A stretch of 40,884 bases of DNA from Hymenobacteraceae bacterium (GCA_947459175.1 CANHCT010000011.1:1-40884), one strand, 5' to 3'. Counted from the stretch's first letter, positions 15,865 to 24,851 are shown. The notes: generated by a model from the letters alone, not told the origin. Translations and numbers: made by a program.

Positions 15865-16989
15865 TTGAAAGTAATTCTGGCACAACTGAAGAAACCCTGG
15901 AATGAAACCAGGCAAAAGGAAAAAATTGGCCATGCTCTGGAAGAATCCGGCCTTACCCATTTGTATTATTTCGGCAAGGCCCATGCATCCGAAACCCAAA
16001 AGCCCGGAGAAGAAGTATTTCAAATTCATGATAATCAGGTGCTTATTTTGAGTTTGTGGCAATTTTTCCGGTATTGCCAAAAGATAAAACCCGAAGCCAT
16101 CATTGTGGCAAATCCGGCTTTATTGTTGCCTGCCGCCTTGTATAAATGCACAGCTGCCACCCGGCTGATTTTCGATTGCCAGGAAAACTTTGAATGGAAT
16201 TTTGTATTTCAGCGTGGCTACCCAACATGGAAATCCCTGATTTTTCCTGCTCTGAGCCGCTTTTTTCTCAGAAATTTATTTGGATTTGCTGACCGGATTT
16301 GGCTGGCAGAAGAAATTTACAGCCGGCAGATTCCCTATCTGCCGCAAGGGAAATGGCAGATTTTTGAAAACAAAGTCCCCGAAGCCTGGACAGAACACCG
16401 TTTTCCTTCTGAAAATAAGACCGGAATTTGCCGGATTGCCATGACCGGCTACCTCAGTGATGAGGCCGGCACCGGAAAAGCATTGGCATTTATGGAAGCC
16501 TTCAGGCGGCAATTCCCGGATGTGAAATTTTCACTTGCCGGGCAAATACCCGACGCAGGACTCCGAAATCAATACATGAGGCAGCATCCTGAGGCAGATT
16601 TCAGTCTAACCAAAACCTGGACAGACAGCCAGACCATTCACCGTGTGCTGGCCGGAGCCGATGCCGTGCTGATCCCCTACCGCATAAGCAAGGCCAATGA
16701 AGGCAAATTTCCCACCAAGATGTTTGAAGCTGTCTATGAAGGCAAGCCCATGCTTTGCCAACAAAACAGCCCCTTCATGGAACTGGCCTGCCGGGAAGGC
16801 AGGGGCATTGCGGTAGACTTCGACCATCCCGAACAGAACGACTTCAATCGTATTTTGGAAGAAATCCGAAAGGCCGGCAAGGGCCAACAGGGCAACCCAA
16901 AATGGGTATTCGAAGGAGAAAGATTACGAAAAGATTTCTTTGGGCTTTTTCCGCAAAAAAAGCTGCCTGAGCAGGCGACCGACGAATGA
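15865..16989 (+). CDS. glycosyltransferase, GT-B fold (GT4-like)
   Basis: A 374-residue cytoplasmic protein. The N-terminal half has Rossmann-like elements (KVILAQLKKPWNE; TRLIFDCQENFEWNF) and the C-terminal half resembles the nucleotide-sugar domain of GT-B enzymes: ICRIAMTGYLSDEAGTGKAL, ADAVLIPYRISKANEGKFPT, KMFEAVYEGKPML. The FPTKMFEAVYEGKP segment corresponds to the conserved E-x7-E region, with one Glu clear. Donor and acceptor are unknown. The start is a TTG at 15865 next to the conserved first strand. Its last 66 bases overlap the 3' end of the convergent LptF/LptG gene. Confidence 0.8.
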   Translation: MKVILAQLKKPWNETRQKEKIGHALEESGLTHLYYFGKAHASETQKPGEEVFQIHDNQVLILSLWQFFRYCQKIKPEAIIVANPALLLPAALYKCTAATRLIFDCQENFEWNFVFQRGYPTWKSLIFPALSRFFLRNLFGFADRIWLAEEIYSRQIPYLPQGKWQIFENKVPEAWTEHRFPSENKTGICRIAMTGYLSDEAGTGKALAFMEAFRRQFPDVKFSLAGQIPDAGLRNQYMRQHPEADFSLTKTWTDSQTIHRVLAGADAVLIPYRISKANEGKFPTKMFEAVYEGKPMLCQQNSPFMELACREGRGIAVDFDHPEQNDFNRILEEIRKAGKGQQGNPKWVFEGERLRKDFFGLFPQKKLPEQATDE

Positions 16990-18384
16990 AAAAAACCGGG
17001 TAAAGTAGTTGTTTTCCAGCAAGGATGAATCTGACCGGGCCTTCATCATAAAATAAAGTCCAACCCAAAAAAGCAGGAAATTGGTAGACCACATACCCAG
17101 GGGAACATCCACCACATCTTCCTTGCTCCATTTCTCGCCGGTAATGGACAGCACATAGTAAACGATGAAGAAGAAAATGGAAATGAGCACCGGCACGCCA
17201 AAACCGCCCTTTCGGATGATGGCACCTAAAGGGGCACCCAGCAGAAACATGATCAGACATGCGATGGCCTGGGTGTATTTTTTAAAGATTTCCACCTCAA
17301 AAACATCCACATCGCGGTAATAATTATTGAGGCGGTCGCGGTTGGTTTCGGAATAATTTTTTATGCTTCTGATTTGATTGTAAGCCGATTGCGTCCATTG
17401 CATACTGTCTGCTGCCCATCGGCCGGCCAGATTGCCGGACAAGGAATCTAAATATTTTTCAGACAATTCCGGTCCCTGCCTTTGCCGCCTGAAATGAGAA
17501 AAATAGGTGAGGAAATTGGTGGAGGAAAACTTCCGCAGGTTTTCGCTTTCCCTTTTTATGGAATCAATATCGCGGTGCAATTCCGAAAGATTCCGCATGA
17601 TTTTATTGCTTGCAAACAACTGAATGTCAGTGCGGCTCATTTCAAAAGAGCTGAGATTGAAAACCAGTTTGCTGTAATCGAAATGGTTGTGGGTAAATTC
17701 CGATTCGCGGCCGGGCGATTTGGGCAGGAGCTCGGTGTAATTGTCACCGCGGAACAACTCCAAAATCAGGTAGCGGTCGTTCCAGATGGTGTACATTTTT
17801 CCGGAATCGGCCATGGTCAGGTTTACATTTCCCCTGTCGTCCTGATGGTTGTAAATCATCACCTTTTTGATGGTGCTGCCATCCGGGTCCTTGTGGTTGA
17901 TTTTTACGGCAAATCCGGGAAGACCGTAGTAAAAAGTACCTTCTTTGATGTTAAAGGCAGCTTTTTTGGTGGTAATATCGTAAAGCAGGCTGTATGCCCG
18001 GAGGTTGGCATAGGGCAAAACGCGGTCGTTGAACCAAAAAGCCAGAAGCGTAAGCAGACAAACCACGAAAAAAATGGGCCTGATAATCCGGAGCAGAGAA
18101 ATACCGGCACTTTTGATGGCCGTCAGTTCGTTGTGCTCACTCAGATTGCCGTAGGTCATGATGCTGGAGAGCAGAATGGAAATGGGCAAAGCCAAAGGCA
18201 CCGAATTGATGCTGAAAAAAAACAACAGTTCCGCGTAAGTGCTGTAGCTCAGGTTTTTCCCCACAAAATCATCAAAATACTTCAGCATAAACTGCGTCAG
18301 CAAAATGAAGATGACTACAAAAAAAGTGAGGAGAAAAGGCGGGAAAAAAGCCTTGATTACCAGTTTATCGAGCTTCTTGAGCAT
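16924..18384 (-). CDS. LptF/LptG family permease
   Basis: A 486-residue inner-membrane permease of the YjgP/YjgQ family, part of the ABC transporter LptB2FG that extracts lipopolysaccharide and passes it to the periplasmic bridge. There are three N-terminal membrane spans (FFPPFLLTFFVVIFILLTQF; LALPISILLSSIMTYGNLSE; a span near residues 100-118), a long periplasmic beta-jellyroll, and three C-terminal spans including LLGAPLGAIIRKGGFGVPVL. Bacteroidota proteins of this family have an enlarged middle, as here. Whether it is F or G is not decided by sequence alone. It follows the START-like gene by 18 bases and overlaps the convergent glycosyltransferase. Confidence 0.9.
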   Translation of the reverse strand: MLKKLDKLVIKAFFPPFLLTFFVVIFILLTQFMLKYFDDFVGKNLSYSTYAELLFFFSINSVPLALPISILLSSIMTYGNLSEHNELTAIKSAGISLLRIIRPIFFVVCLLTLLAFWFNDRVLPYANLRAYSLLYDITTKKAAFNIKEGTFYYGLPGFAVKINHKDPDGSTIKKVMIYNHQDDRGNVNLTMADSGKMYTIWNDRYLILELFRGDNYTELLPKSPGRESEFTHNHFDYSKLVFNLSSFEMSRTDIQLFASNKIMRNLSELHRDIDSIKRESENLRKFSSTNFLTYFSHFRRQRQGPELSEKYLDSLSGNLAGRWAADSMQWTQSAYNQIRSIKNYSETNRDRLNNYYRDVDVFEVEIFKKYTQAIACLIMFLLGAPLGAIIRKGGFGVPVLISIFFFIVYYVLSITGEKWSKEDVVDVPLGMWSTNFLLFWVGLYFMMKARSDSSLLENNYFTRFFSFVGRLLRQLFLRKKPKEIFS

Positions 18385-18402
18385 GCCCGCAGGTGAATGG
18401 AT

Positions 18403-18801
18403 TTACTTTTCCCTGATAACTGTTTTGAGGTTTCCGATCAGATTTTCCCAAAGTTCTTCCAATTCCTGTTGGTTGGTCATGCCGGAGTAGTCGGTCACTT
18501 TGAGGAAGGCCAGCCGGGTCAATTCGTTTTTCTCAATTTCGAACTGCAGAAAAGACGGGTCCAGAGCGTCTTCATTTTCAGCACTTTGGAACTGATATCG
18601 AAGCAGGCGGAAGGGTTTGTTGTGAGTGAGGACGGCCTTGTGGTCTGTTTCATCCCAAATCATGTTCCATATGTTCTGGGGCGAGATGGTGACTTTGTCG
18701 CAAAACCACTGGGCCAGACCTACCGGTGTGCCGATGTATTCGAACAGAATTTTCGGCGAAGCCTGAAACTCAAATTCTCCTGTGAACTTGTATTTTCCCA
18801 T
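18403..18801 (-). CDS. START-like domain protein
   Basis: A 132-residue single-domain protein beginning MGKYKFTGEFEFQASPKILF. The pattern, with YIGTPVGLAQWFCDKVTISP and a long C-terminal helix (TNQQELEELWENLIGNLKT), fits the START-like/SRPBCC helix-grip fold common in Bacteroidota. Such folds hold a hydrophobic ligand, but the ligand here is unknown. It lies 18 bases before the LptF/LptG gene and has the only promoter seen for the pair, so they are probably one operon. A role in lipid or LPS handling is suggested by context only. Confidence 0.8.
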   Translation of the reverse strand: MGKYKFTGEFEFQASPKILFEYIGTPVGLAQWFCDKVTISPQNIWNMIWDETDHKAVLTHNKPFRLLRYQFQSAENEDALDPSFLQFEIEKNELTRLAFLKVTDYSGMTNQQELEELWENLIGNLKTVIREK

Positions 18802-18835
18802 TCAATTTTATCCGGGGTGGTTTATAAAAGGGGCG

Positions 18836-18843
18836 CAAAATTA
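18836..18843 (-). promoter_or_regulatory. -7 box TAATTTTG of the START-like/lptFG operon
   Basis: TAATTTTG on the minus strand matches TAnnTTTG. It is 35 bases before the ATG at 18801. A TTG occurs about 22 bases upstream. Confidence 0.5.
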
Positions 18844-18964
18844 AAATTTATTTTTCTGAAATTTGCAATTGTAATTTAAAACTTTGTCTTTTGCGGGCCC
18901 AAAAATGGAATTAAAGCCTGCTCAGGCCTGATTTTGGGATTAATATTTTTTATACCGACCCTTT

Positions 18965-19038
18965 GGCGGGGTAGCTCAGATGGTTAGAGCGCAGGATTCA
19001 TAACCCTGAGGTCGGGGGTTCGACTCCCCCCTCCGCTA
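18965..19038 (+). tRNA. tRNA-Met (anticodon CAT), elongator-like
   Basis: A 74-base cloverleaf: acceptor GGCGGGG pairs with CTCCGCT using two G-U pairs, D arm GCTC...GAGC, anticodon loop TTCATAA with CAT at 18999-19001, T arm GGGGG-TTCGACT-CCCCC, and discriminator A. The CCA end is not encoded. The last anticodon-stem pair is A-C rather than a canonical pair. The G-U first pair and lack of three G-C anticodon-stem pairs rule out initiator tRNA. Elongator Met is most likely; the lysidine-modified isoleucine tRNA with the same anticodon is not fully excluded. Confidence 0.93.
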
Positions 19039-19044
19039 CACCCC

Positions 19045-19076
19045 AAAAGCCTCTGATTTTCAGGGGCTTTTTTTTT
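19045..19076 (+). terminator. Intrinsic terminator after the tRNA
   Basis: AAAGCCTCTGA pairs with TCAGGGGCTTT (one T-G pair) around a short T-rich loop and is followed by TTTTTT. It lies just after the tRNA 3' end. Confidence 0.85.
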
Positions 19077-19100
19077 GTCCAAAGGAAATAATGCCTGAAT

Positions 19101-20225
19101 TCAGGAAAAGAGCCGGGAGATATTTTGCCGCAGTCGATCCACGGAGAATTTTTCTGCCTGAAGCAAGCCATTGGCTATTTTTGCCTCCATCAATTCCGGA
19201 TTTTTAAAGATTTCCTCCAATTTAGCAACGAGATCATCAACAGATTCATTTTCAATCATAAAGCCGGCATTTCCGAAGTCGAGAACCTCTTTTAGTCCTC
19301 CGGCATTGCTGGCTATCACAGGCACACCAGAGGCCATGGCCTCAAGACAGGCCACGCCCAAAGCTTCCTGACGGCTCATACTGATAAAGACATCTGTCCC
19401 TTCCAAATATTTTTTCAATTCCTCTCTGTTTAATAATCCAGTAATCTTCAGCCCGCCTTTAAAACCTTCTTTTTCAGCTATTTCCCGAATTATATCCTGA
19501 AATTCGGGGGATATTCCTGCAACTGTAAAATGAATTCTTTCCCCGAATGTTACCCGTGAAAATGCTTTTATTATCAGGTCCAGTCCACCCCGTCTCCAGT
19601 CGTTTTTAACAAATAAATAACGAACAGGAGGTGTTGGCTGATATGCTCTCGGAGAAAACAAGGACAGGTCTACTGCCTTATAGAGCAAAAAGACGCGATC
19701 AGAAGGAATTTTGTAAATACTTAGAATCAACCCTTTGGTGTACAAAGAGTTGGCGATTATCATTTTTGCCCTGCGTGAAACAAAAGATTCCAAAAAATAA
19801 CCCAGTCGACGGGCCCAGAGCCGATCGGTACTCATACCCTTCGTATGCTCCCCCTTTTCAAAAATCCTGAGATAATTGTCGTCATTCACCATCGAATAAA
19901 GCCGATTTCTTAAGTCAGAGGTGGAAATGAACAGGCCCAAAGAAAAATCTACAGTCAGGATGGCATCGAAAGGCCGTTCACGATCCAGTTTTTTCAGCGT
20001 CTTGGAATAGTAAAAACTTCTAAATATCCATGCAAGTGGCATCAGACGAATCCAGGCCGGCAAAGAAACCTTCTTCTCCAATTCTGTCCCGGTTACTACC
20101 TGATGGGATATGAATATCATTTCCATTTCATCCCACTGCATTCTCTTCAGGTATTCAGTAAATCTGCCGGGACCTGACTGAACCGTGGTAAATTGATTAA
20201 TCAGAAAGGCTACTCTTTTTTTCAT
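19101..20225 (-). CDS. glycosyltransferase family 4 protein
   Basis: A 374-residue GT-B enzyme. The C-terminal donor domain is clear: VRYLFVKNDWRRGGLDLIIK opens it, and LGVACLEAMASGVPVIASNA followed by GGLKEVL is the E-x7-E nucleotide-sugar site. The N-terminal FLINQFTTVQSGPGRFTEYL is the acceptor-domain start. The start is taken at the ATG at 20225 (MKKRVAFLINQF) rather than 20261, because the conserved strand begins there; this still overlaps the end of the polymerase gene by 29 bases. It is the last gene of the polysaccharide cluster and probably adds one sugar to the repeat unit. Confidence 0.88.
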   Translation of the reverse strand: MKKRVAFLINQFTTVQSGPGRFTEYLKRMQWDEMEMIFISHQVVTGTELEKKVSLPAWIRLMPLAWIFRSFYYSKTLKKLDRERPFDAILTVDFSLGLFISTSDLRNRLYSMVNDDNYLRIFEKGEHTKGMSTDRLWARRLGYFLESFVSRRAKMIIANSLYTKGLILSIYKIPSDRVFLLYKAVDLSLFSPRAYQPTPPVRYLFVKNDWRRGGLDLIIKAFSRVTFGERIHFTVAGISPEFQDIIREIAEKEGFKGGLKITGLLNREELKKYLEGTDVFISMSRQEALGVACLEAMASGVPVIASNAGGLKEVLDFGNAGFMIENESVDDLVAKLEEIFKNPELMEAKIANGLLQAEKFSVDRLRQNISRLFS

Positions 20226-21498
20226 AAAATCTATGTGCTGGATAATCGGGATACGAGCCAATGAGCAAAAGGGCGAGGCTTATCCAAAAAAAGAGAAAAG
20301 AAGGGCTTCCGGGAGAATTTACAGAATCTTCTACCGGCAGGTATAAAACCATCATAATGCCTGCAAATACCCTGAGCATCCTCAGAAATTTAACATTCTC
20401 AGGCAATACATCCCGTGCAGTTGGCCAGAAAAGGACAAGTAAAATGATTCCGGGAATCCAAATAAGGCCAAGTGGTCCAAATTCTGTATAAACCGCCAGG
20501 TAGGTGTTGTGAAAATTAAATTCTTTGTCTCCGTCCGAAACCACTCCGAATGCCTTGCGGGCCAGTCTTTGATTATGGTAACCTACCCCAAAAAAATCCA
20601 TCACATCAGCTACCATCAAGGCCTCCTTAATTAGTTCGGTCCTGTTTCCAAATATATTTCCACCTTCAAATTGTTCAAGCCTGAATTTCTGCAATAAGGT
20701 ATCACTAAAATAAACTGTTGAGAAAAAAATAAAACAAACCAATATCAAAAAACCAAACCAACTACGATTAATATAAGTCAGAAATAACACCCAAAACATA
20801 GCAGAACATGCCATACCAGCCCTATTTCCAATAAAAATTAGAAGTGGATTTAGCAAAATAGCGAAAAAAAAGAAAAAATAAGAGTATGAGGTTCCTTTAT
20901 TTATTTGAAATAAAAACAGACTAAAAACAAGTGTTATAAATGTAATGAATCCTAATGAATTATTGGAACCGAAAACCCCGGAAAATTCCGTAGCCACACT
21001 CATGAGGGAATAATTATACCGATCATCAAAAAATGAATCCAAGCCGAGAACATATGCACCTACCAAACTAACCACTATGGAAACAACTCCGATAATCCAG
21101 ACCGCCATCGAAAACTGATAAAACATCTGCTTAAAAGTCAGTTGGTTTCGAACAAACAAAAATTGATGAATAACCAGATAAGAAGCGATAAGCCACAGTG
21201 AATATTGGGCAGAATTGACACTGTCAATGGATGTGACGATGTTGAATAGCAAAAAGACCAGGAACAGGATGAAAAATAGAGCCAAACCTTTGAATGGAAA
21301 CCTTTTCGGATTTACCGGAAACGAATAAAGAAGCCATAAAAAAGAAATGGCCAGGCTTGGCTGCCTTAAAAAGCGAATAACCTCGATGTTTCTGTTGAAA
21401 ACAGTCAGTCCTATCAAATTTGCTCCAATAATGAAAAGAAACATTCCAAAGTACTTGGGAATAATCTTGTTCTCTGTATTTTGATTTGTTTCAGACAT
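20197..21498 (-). CDS. O-antigen ligase/polymerase family membrane protein
   Basis: A 433-residue protein with about ten to twelve hydrophobic segments, for example FGMFLFIIGANLIGLTVF, WLIASYLVIHQFLFV and FLILVCFIFFSTVYF. A long periplasmic loop in the second half contains FGVGYHNQRLARKAFGVVSD and FNFHNTYLAVYTEFGPLGLI. The H-N-x-Y/L pattern in that loop is typical of the Wzy_C/WaaL family (ligases and polymerases acting on lipid-linked glycans). Sequence alone does not separate ligase from polymerase; the position within an EPS cluster favours a polymerase. It overlaps the upstream glycosyltransferase stop by 8 bases. Confidence 0.85.
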   Translation of the reverse strand: MSETNQNTENKIIPKYFGMFLFIIGANLIGLTVFNRNIEVIRFLRQPSLAISFLWLLYSFPVNPKRFPFKGLALFFILFLVFLLFNIVTSIDSVNSAQYSLWLIASYLVIHQFLFVRNQLTFKQMFYQFSMAVWIIGVVSIVVSLVGAYVLGLDSFFDDRYNYSLMSVATEFSGVFGSNNSLGFITFITLVFSLFLFQINKGTSYSYFFFFFAILLNPLLIFIGNRAGMACSAMFWVLFLTYINRSWFGFLILVCFIFFSTVYFSDTLLQKFRLEQFEGGNIFGNRTELIKEALMVADVMDFFGVGYHNQRLARKAFGVVSDGDKEFNFHNTYLAVYTEFGPLGLIWIPGIILLVLFWPTARDVLPENVKFLRMLRVFAGIMMVLYLPVEDSVNSPGSPSFLFFWISLALLLIGSYPDYPAHRFYEKKSSLSD

Positions 21499-22543
21499 GA
21501 ATCAAAAATAAGGCGAAATCGTCCCACGAGTATTTCATTGCCTCCTGCCGATTCGCTTCACCTATGGCTTCCAATTGACTGCGATTCAGGCTCATCACAT
21601 TCCTCAGTGCAGATTCAAGGCCGGCTTCGGGTGCATACAAGAACTGCTTTTGTGTCCGGAGCCTGAAAGGCAGAAGTCCGATAGAAGGTGCAACCACAGC
21701 TTTGGAAAACCCCATGGCCAACAGGGCAGAGCCGGAATTCAAAACATTTTTAAATGGCAAAACAACCAAATCCGATGCAGCAAAATAAACCTGCAGTTCC
21801 GCATCCGGAATCAATTTCATCGCAAGGCGAATGCCTTGATGTCCTGATGCCATTTCTGCGATAAAATCGGCATATTCTGTATTCCATGGTCTTCCTGCAA
21901 TAATAAGGTCGGTATTTTCAGGTTGAAGTTTCAGATAAGCGGCAATTAATTCCTCCACTCCTTTGTAGGGCCTGAGATTTCCCAGGTACAGCCAAACCCG
22001 ATTCCCTTCAGGAATTTGCAGCATCTTCCTGGCATCGTCTGTCGAAATCCCTTCCGGGTACCAGCCCGCATACGGTCCTTCAGGAATTACCACCAGTTTG
22101 GATTTTGCAACGCCGAGATAGGAACAGATTTCTTCTTCCATGCCCTCGCCTAATATCCTGACCTTTATACAATTGCTGGCAAAAAACCGGGAAATCCACT
22201 GCTCTGTTTTTCGTGGCCGGGGATCGTGGTGCCGGAGGTTGTGCAGGGTCCAGACCAGCTTGGCACGGAACACATACCGTGCCGCCAATACATCCAATAA
22301 GAATAGGAAGGATTTTATCAGAGAAGCGGCCAGTCCGGGAGAAAGACAATACTGATGAATCCAATCCAGACTGATGAGGTCAGGTCTTTGGGCCATACAG
22401 GTCCGGCTGAGCGGAAAAACAGAACCGGGAAGACCATATTCTGCCTCCGCCCCCAGTTTCCTCAATGCCCGCATCTGCTGAATGGGAATGGTTTCGTTTT
22501 GTTTTCCCCAAATGGGTAAAAAGGAAATCCGTTTATTTTTCAT
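21491..22543 (-). CDS. glycosyltransferase, GT-B fold (GT4-like)
   Basis: A 350-residue protein from the ATG at 22543 (a GTG one codon earlier is also possible). The acceptor half has WTLHNLRHHDPRPRKTEQW. The donor half has VWLYLGNLRPYKGVEELIAA (the K of the phosphate-binding loop), DLIIAGRPWNTEY, and ASDLVVLPFKNVLNSGSALL. This profile fits GT4-like transferases of exopolysaccharide synthesis; the donor is unknown. The start overlaps the stop of the preceding transferase (TGATG) and the end overlaps the polymerase start by 8 bases, indicating a tight operon. Confidence 0.85.
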   Translation of the reverse strand: MKNKRISFLPIWGKQNETIPIQQMRALRKLGAEAEYGLPGSVFPLSRTCMAQRPDLISLDWIHQYCLSPGLAASLIKSFLFLLDVLAARYVFRAKLVWTLHNLRHHDPRPRKTEQWISRFFASNCIKVRILGEGMEEEICSYLGVAKSKLVVIPEGPYAGWYPEGISTDDARKMLQIPEGNRVWLYLGNLRPYKGVEELIAAYLKLQPENTDLIIAGRPWNTEYADFIAEMASGHQGIRLAMKLIPDAELQVYFAASDLVVLPFKNVLNSGSALLAMGFSKAVVAPSIGLLPFRLRTQKQFLYAPEAGLESALRNVMSLNRSQLEAIGEANRQEAMKYSWDDFALFLIHV

Positions 22544-23952
22544 CACTTTCCTTTTCCTCCGAGTACAGTCAAAACGGTGTATATCAATATCCTGAAGTCC
22601 ATACCCAGCGACATATTTTCTATGTAGATGATGTCGAATTTCAAGCGGCGAACCATTTGGTCCACATTTTCGGCATATCCGTATTTCACTTGTCCGAGGG
22701 ATGTGATGCCGGGCCGAACCCGGTTCAAGTGCCGGTAATGCGGGGCTACAGCCATGATTTTTTCAATAAAAAATTGTCTTTCCGGTCTTGGACCAACCAG
22801 CGACATATCGCCGATGAGGACATTGAAAAACTGTGGAAATTCATCGATTCGGGTCCTGCGCATAAATCTTCCCCAAGGTGTAATCCGCGGATCGGTGGCA
22901 GAAGAAAGCGCCGGACCCATCTTTTCAGCGTCTACATACATGCTCCTGAATTTTATGATTTTGAAAGGAACCCCATTCTTTCCGATTCTTTCCTGAAAAA
23001 ACAACACCGGGCCTTTGGATGAAAATTTTGTTACCAGGGCTACTGCCAGAAAAAAAGGCGAGCCAAACACCAAAACGAGCAGTGAAGCTGTAATATCCAT
23101 TCCTCTTTTTACAACCTGCTGCCAAACCGGCATCAGATCTTGTTTGATTTCAATGAGAGGTGTACCAAAAACATGCTGCACTCTCACCAATCCAAGTAAA
23201 ATCTGATACATATCGGGCAAAATACTGATAATCAATTTTTTTCCCTCAGTAATATTGAGAATCTCCTCCAGGTGACGATGGTCTGTAGCTTCAACAGCCA
23301 ATATAAGATGCTCAATTTTCTTTTGCTCCAATATGCCTTCCATTTCCCGGTAATGACCCAAACAAGGCAAATGCGTTCGCTCTTCCATAGCAGGGGATTT
23401 TTCCCCCAAATGCACAAAACCCTCAAAACTCAAACCCAAATGGGGATTGTTGCTACGGATGTCGTGGTAAATTTCCCAGGCAGCCGGACCGCTGCCCGCA
23501 ATGAGGGTCGGGAAAGTTATCAACCTGTTCTGTATCAGCTTCTTTACCAGGCTTAGGTACAGCACTTTAAAGAATCCCGAAATAATGAGGTGGATAATAA
23601 AATACAGTGCTGTGGTGCGGTAATACCGCTGATAATTCCGGGTTCCGTCGTCGTCGAGCAGCAGAATAATCATGATGGAGACCACCCCGAAAAGCACTGC
23701 GGACGATAGGTGATACAGTTCCTTTATTCTCGATTTGCGGAAATAATCCTTGTAAAAACCCCAGAAGGCATAAACCAAAACCCAGAACAAGGCTATGGCG
23801 AATGCACTTTTCTCCACCGAAAAAAACTTGCCGGGCCGGAAGTTTTCCAGCACCTGTGTACGGTACCAAAAGAAAAAAAGCCAACCGAGAATGGCAGATA
23901 GCACATCGGTGATGATGTAGCCTGTTTTTACTGCATTCTTGCTGATTTTCAT
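22543..23952 (-). CDS. exopolysaccharide polyprenyl glycosylphosphotransferase
   Basis: A 469-residue initiating transferase (WcaJ/WbaP-like), which moves a sugar-1-phosphate from a nucleotide sugar to undecaprenyl phosphate at the inner membrane. There are about four N-terminal spans (from GYIITDVLSAILGWLFFFWY), a CoA-binding-like middle domain (ITFPTLIAGSGPAAWEIYHD), and the catalytic C-terminal domain starting KRGMDITASLLVLVFGSPFF. Within it, GPVLFFQERIGKNGVPFKII, KFRSMYVDAE, TRIDEFPQFFNVLIGDMSLV and GPRPERQFF are the conserved catalytic segments. This is the gene that commits the cluster to a lipid-linked polysaccharide. It follows the lipoprotein gene by 5 bases. Confidence 0.93.
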   Translation of the reverse strand: MKISKNAVKTGYIITDVLSAILGWLFFFWYRTQVLENFRPGKFFSVEKSAFAIALFWVLVYAFWGFYKDYFRKSRIKELYHLSSAVLFGVVSIMIILLLDDDGTRNYQRYYRTTALYFIIHLIISGFFKVLYLSLVKKLIQNRLITFPTLIAGSGPAAWEIYHDIRSNNPHLGLSFEGFVHLGEKSPAMEERTHLPCLGHYREMEGILEQKKIEHLILAVEATDHRHLEEILNITEGKKLIISILPDMYQILLGLVRVQHVFGTPLIEIKQDLMPVWQQVVKRGMDITASLLVLVFGSPFFLAVALVTKFSSKGPVLFFQERIGKNGVPFKIIKFRSMYVDAEKMGPALSSATDPRITPWGRFMRRTRIDEFPQFFNVLIGDMSLVGPRPERQFFIEKIMAVAPHYRHLNRVRPGITSLGQVKYGYAENVDQMVRRLKFDIIYIENMSLGMDFRILIYTVLTVLGGKGK

Positions 23953-23957
23953 TGGGT

Positions 23958-24851
23958 TCAGAAGTTGATTAAGCGGACATTGTCAATAGAAAAACTGTTG
24001 TTGGCCCCGGGCTGCGGTACAGTCCGGAGGAAAAACCGGAAGCGTGCATTGTTGAAGTATTTCTGGGTTTCTTCCGATAGACTGACATACATTTTGGTCC
24101 ATTTATCGGCGGGAAGCAATACCAAATCAAAGTAAGGCTGCGGCGCCTGTGAACCCACAAAACCCTCAAGGCCAACCTGCAGCGTACAGGTAGAACGGTA
24201 ATCGAATTCAAGATATACCGGCATTCCGTTTTGGCGCAGGGGTACAAAAATATTGTTTGAAAATTCAATGATGTCTTCGTTGGTGCGGGCTGTGAGCTTT
24301 CCGTACCTTGCACCAAAAGCGGCTGAAGGCGCTCCCGGCTCATGGAGAGGTCGTTCCAGTTCGAGATTGCCGTAGCGTCCTTTAGAAAATCCGGAATCGC
24401 TGCTTTCAAAATCCTGATAAAAAATAAAAGGTTTTTTTAGTCCGTCGGAATACCGGAATGCCGGATTGACCTTGCTTACCTTACCTTTCTCTAAATTCAT
24501 TTTAGCTGCATATGCCTGATAGAAAGGATAATATACCCGATTTCCCTTTATTCCGTCTGCAAATACACCTGCCTGAATGGTGATATTGGAAAGCCCTTCT
24601 GCCAAAACCGGAATCTTTCCCGTAGGAACCTGATAGGTTCCGATAATTTGGTTGTTCACATAAATCCAGACATCGCTAATCCTTTCGGTGTTGAAGCCGG
24701 TGCTGTCGGCCGTTTGAAAAGAAAAAGTATCCACCTGAATGTAGGAAGGTACTTTTTCGTCCGGATTGACAAATTCGCAACCGGAGACAATGCACCAGCA
24801 GATGGCCAAAATAAAAAAGAATGGAAAACAGACTGCCCGCCCTGACCTCAT
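23958..24851 (-). CDS. exported lipoprotein of unknown function in the EPS cluster
   Basis: A 297-residue protein from the ATG at 24851. The signal peptide ends in a lipobox, ICWCIVSGCEFVNPDE (cleavage before the Cys of SGC). The mature protein looks all-beta, with repeated strand patterns such as TFSFQTADSTGFNTERISDV and VPLRQNGMPVYLEFDYRST. The C-terminal half from GFSKGRYGNLELERP onward resembles a jelly-roll, possibly carbohydrate-binding; this is inference. A longer frame to 24905 adds 18 residues before the signal peptide and is less likely. As first gene of the cluster it may act in surface display or export of the polymer, but nothing proves it. Confidence 0.75.
   Translation of the reverse strand: MRSGRAVCFPFFFILAICWCIVSGCEFVNPDEKVPSYIQVDTFSFQTADSTGFNTERISDVWIYVNNQIIGTYQVPTGKIPVLAEGLSNITIQAGVFADGIKGNRVYYPFYQAYAAKMNLEKGKVSKVNPAFRYSDGLKKPFIFYQDFESSDSGFSKGRYGNLELERPLHEPGAPSAAFGARYGKLTARTNEDIIEFSNNIFVPLRQNGMPVYLEFDYRSTCTLQVGLEGFVGSQAPQPYFDLVLLPADKWTKMYVSLSEETQKYFNNARFRFFLRTVPQPGANNSFSIDNVRLINF

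Noticed and set aside
18965-19038. Initiator tRNA-fMet
   Set aside because: It lacks the unpaired first acceptor position and the three G-C pairs in the anticodon stem; elongator type fits better.
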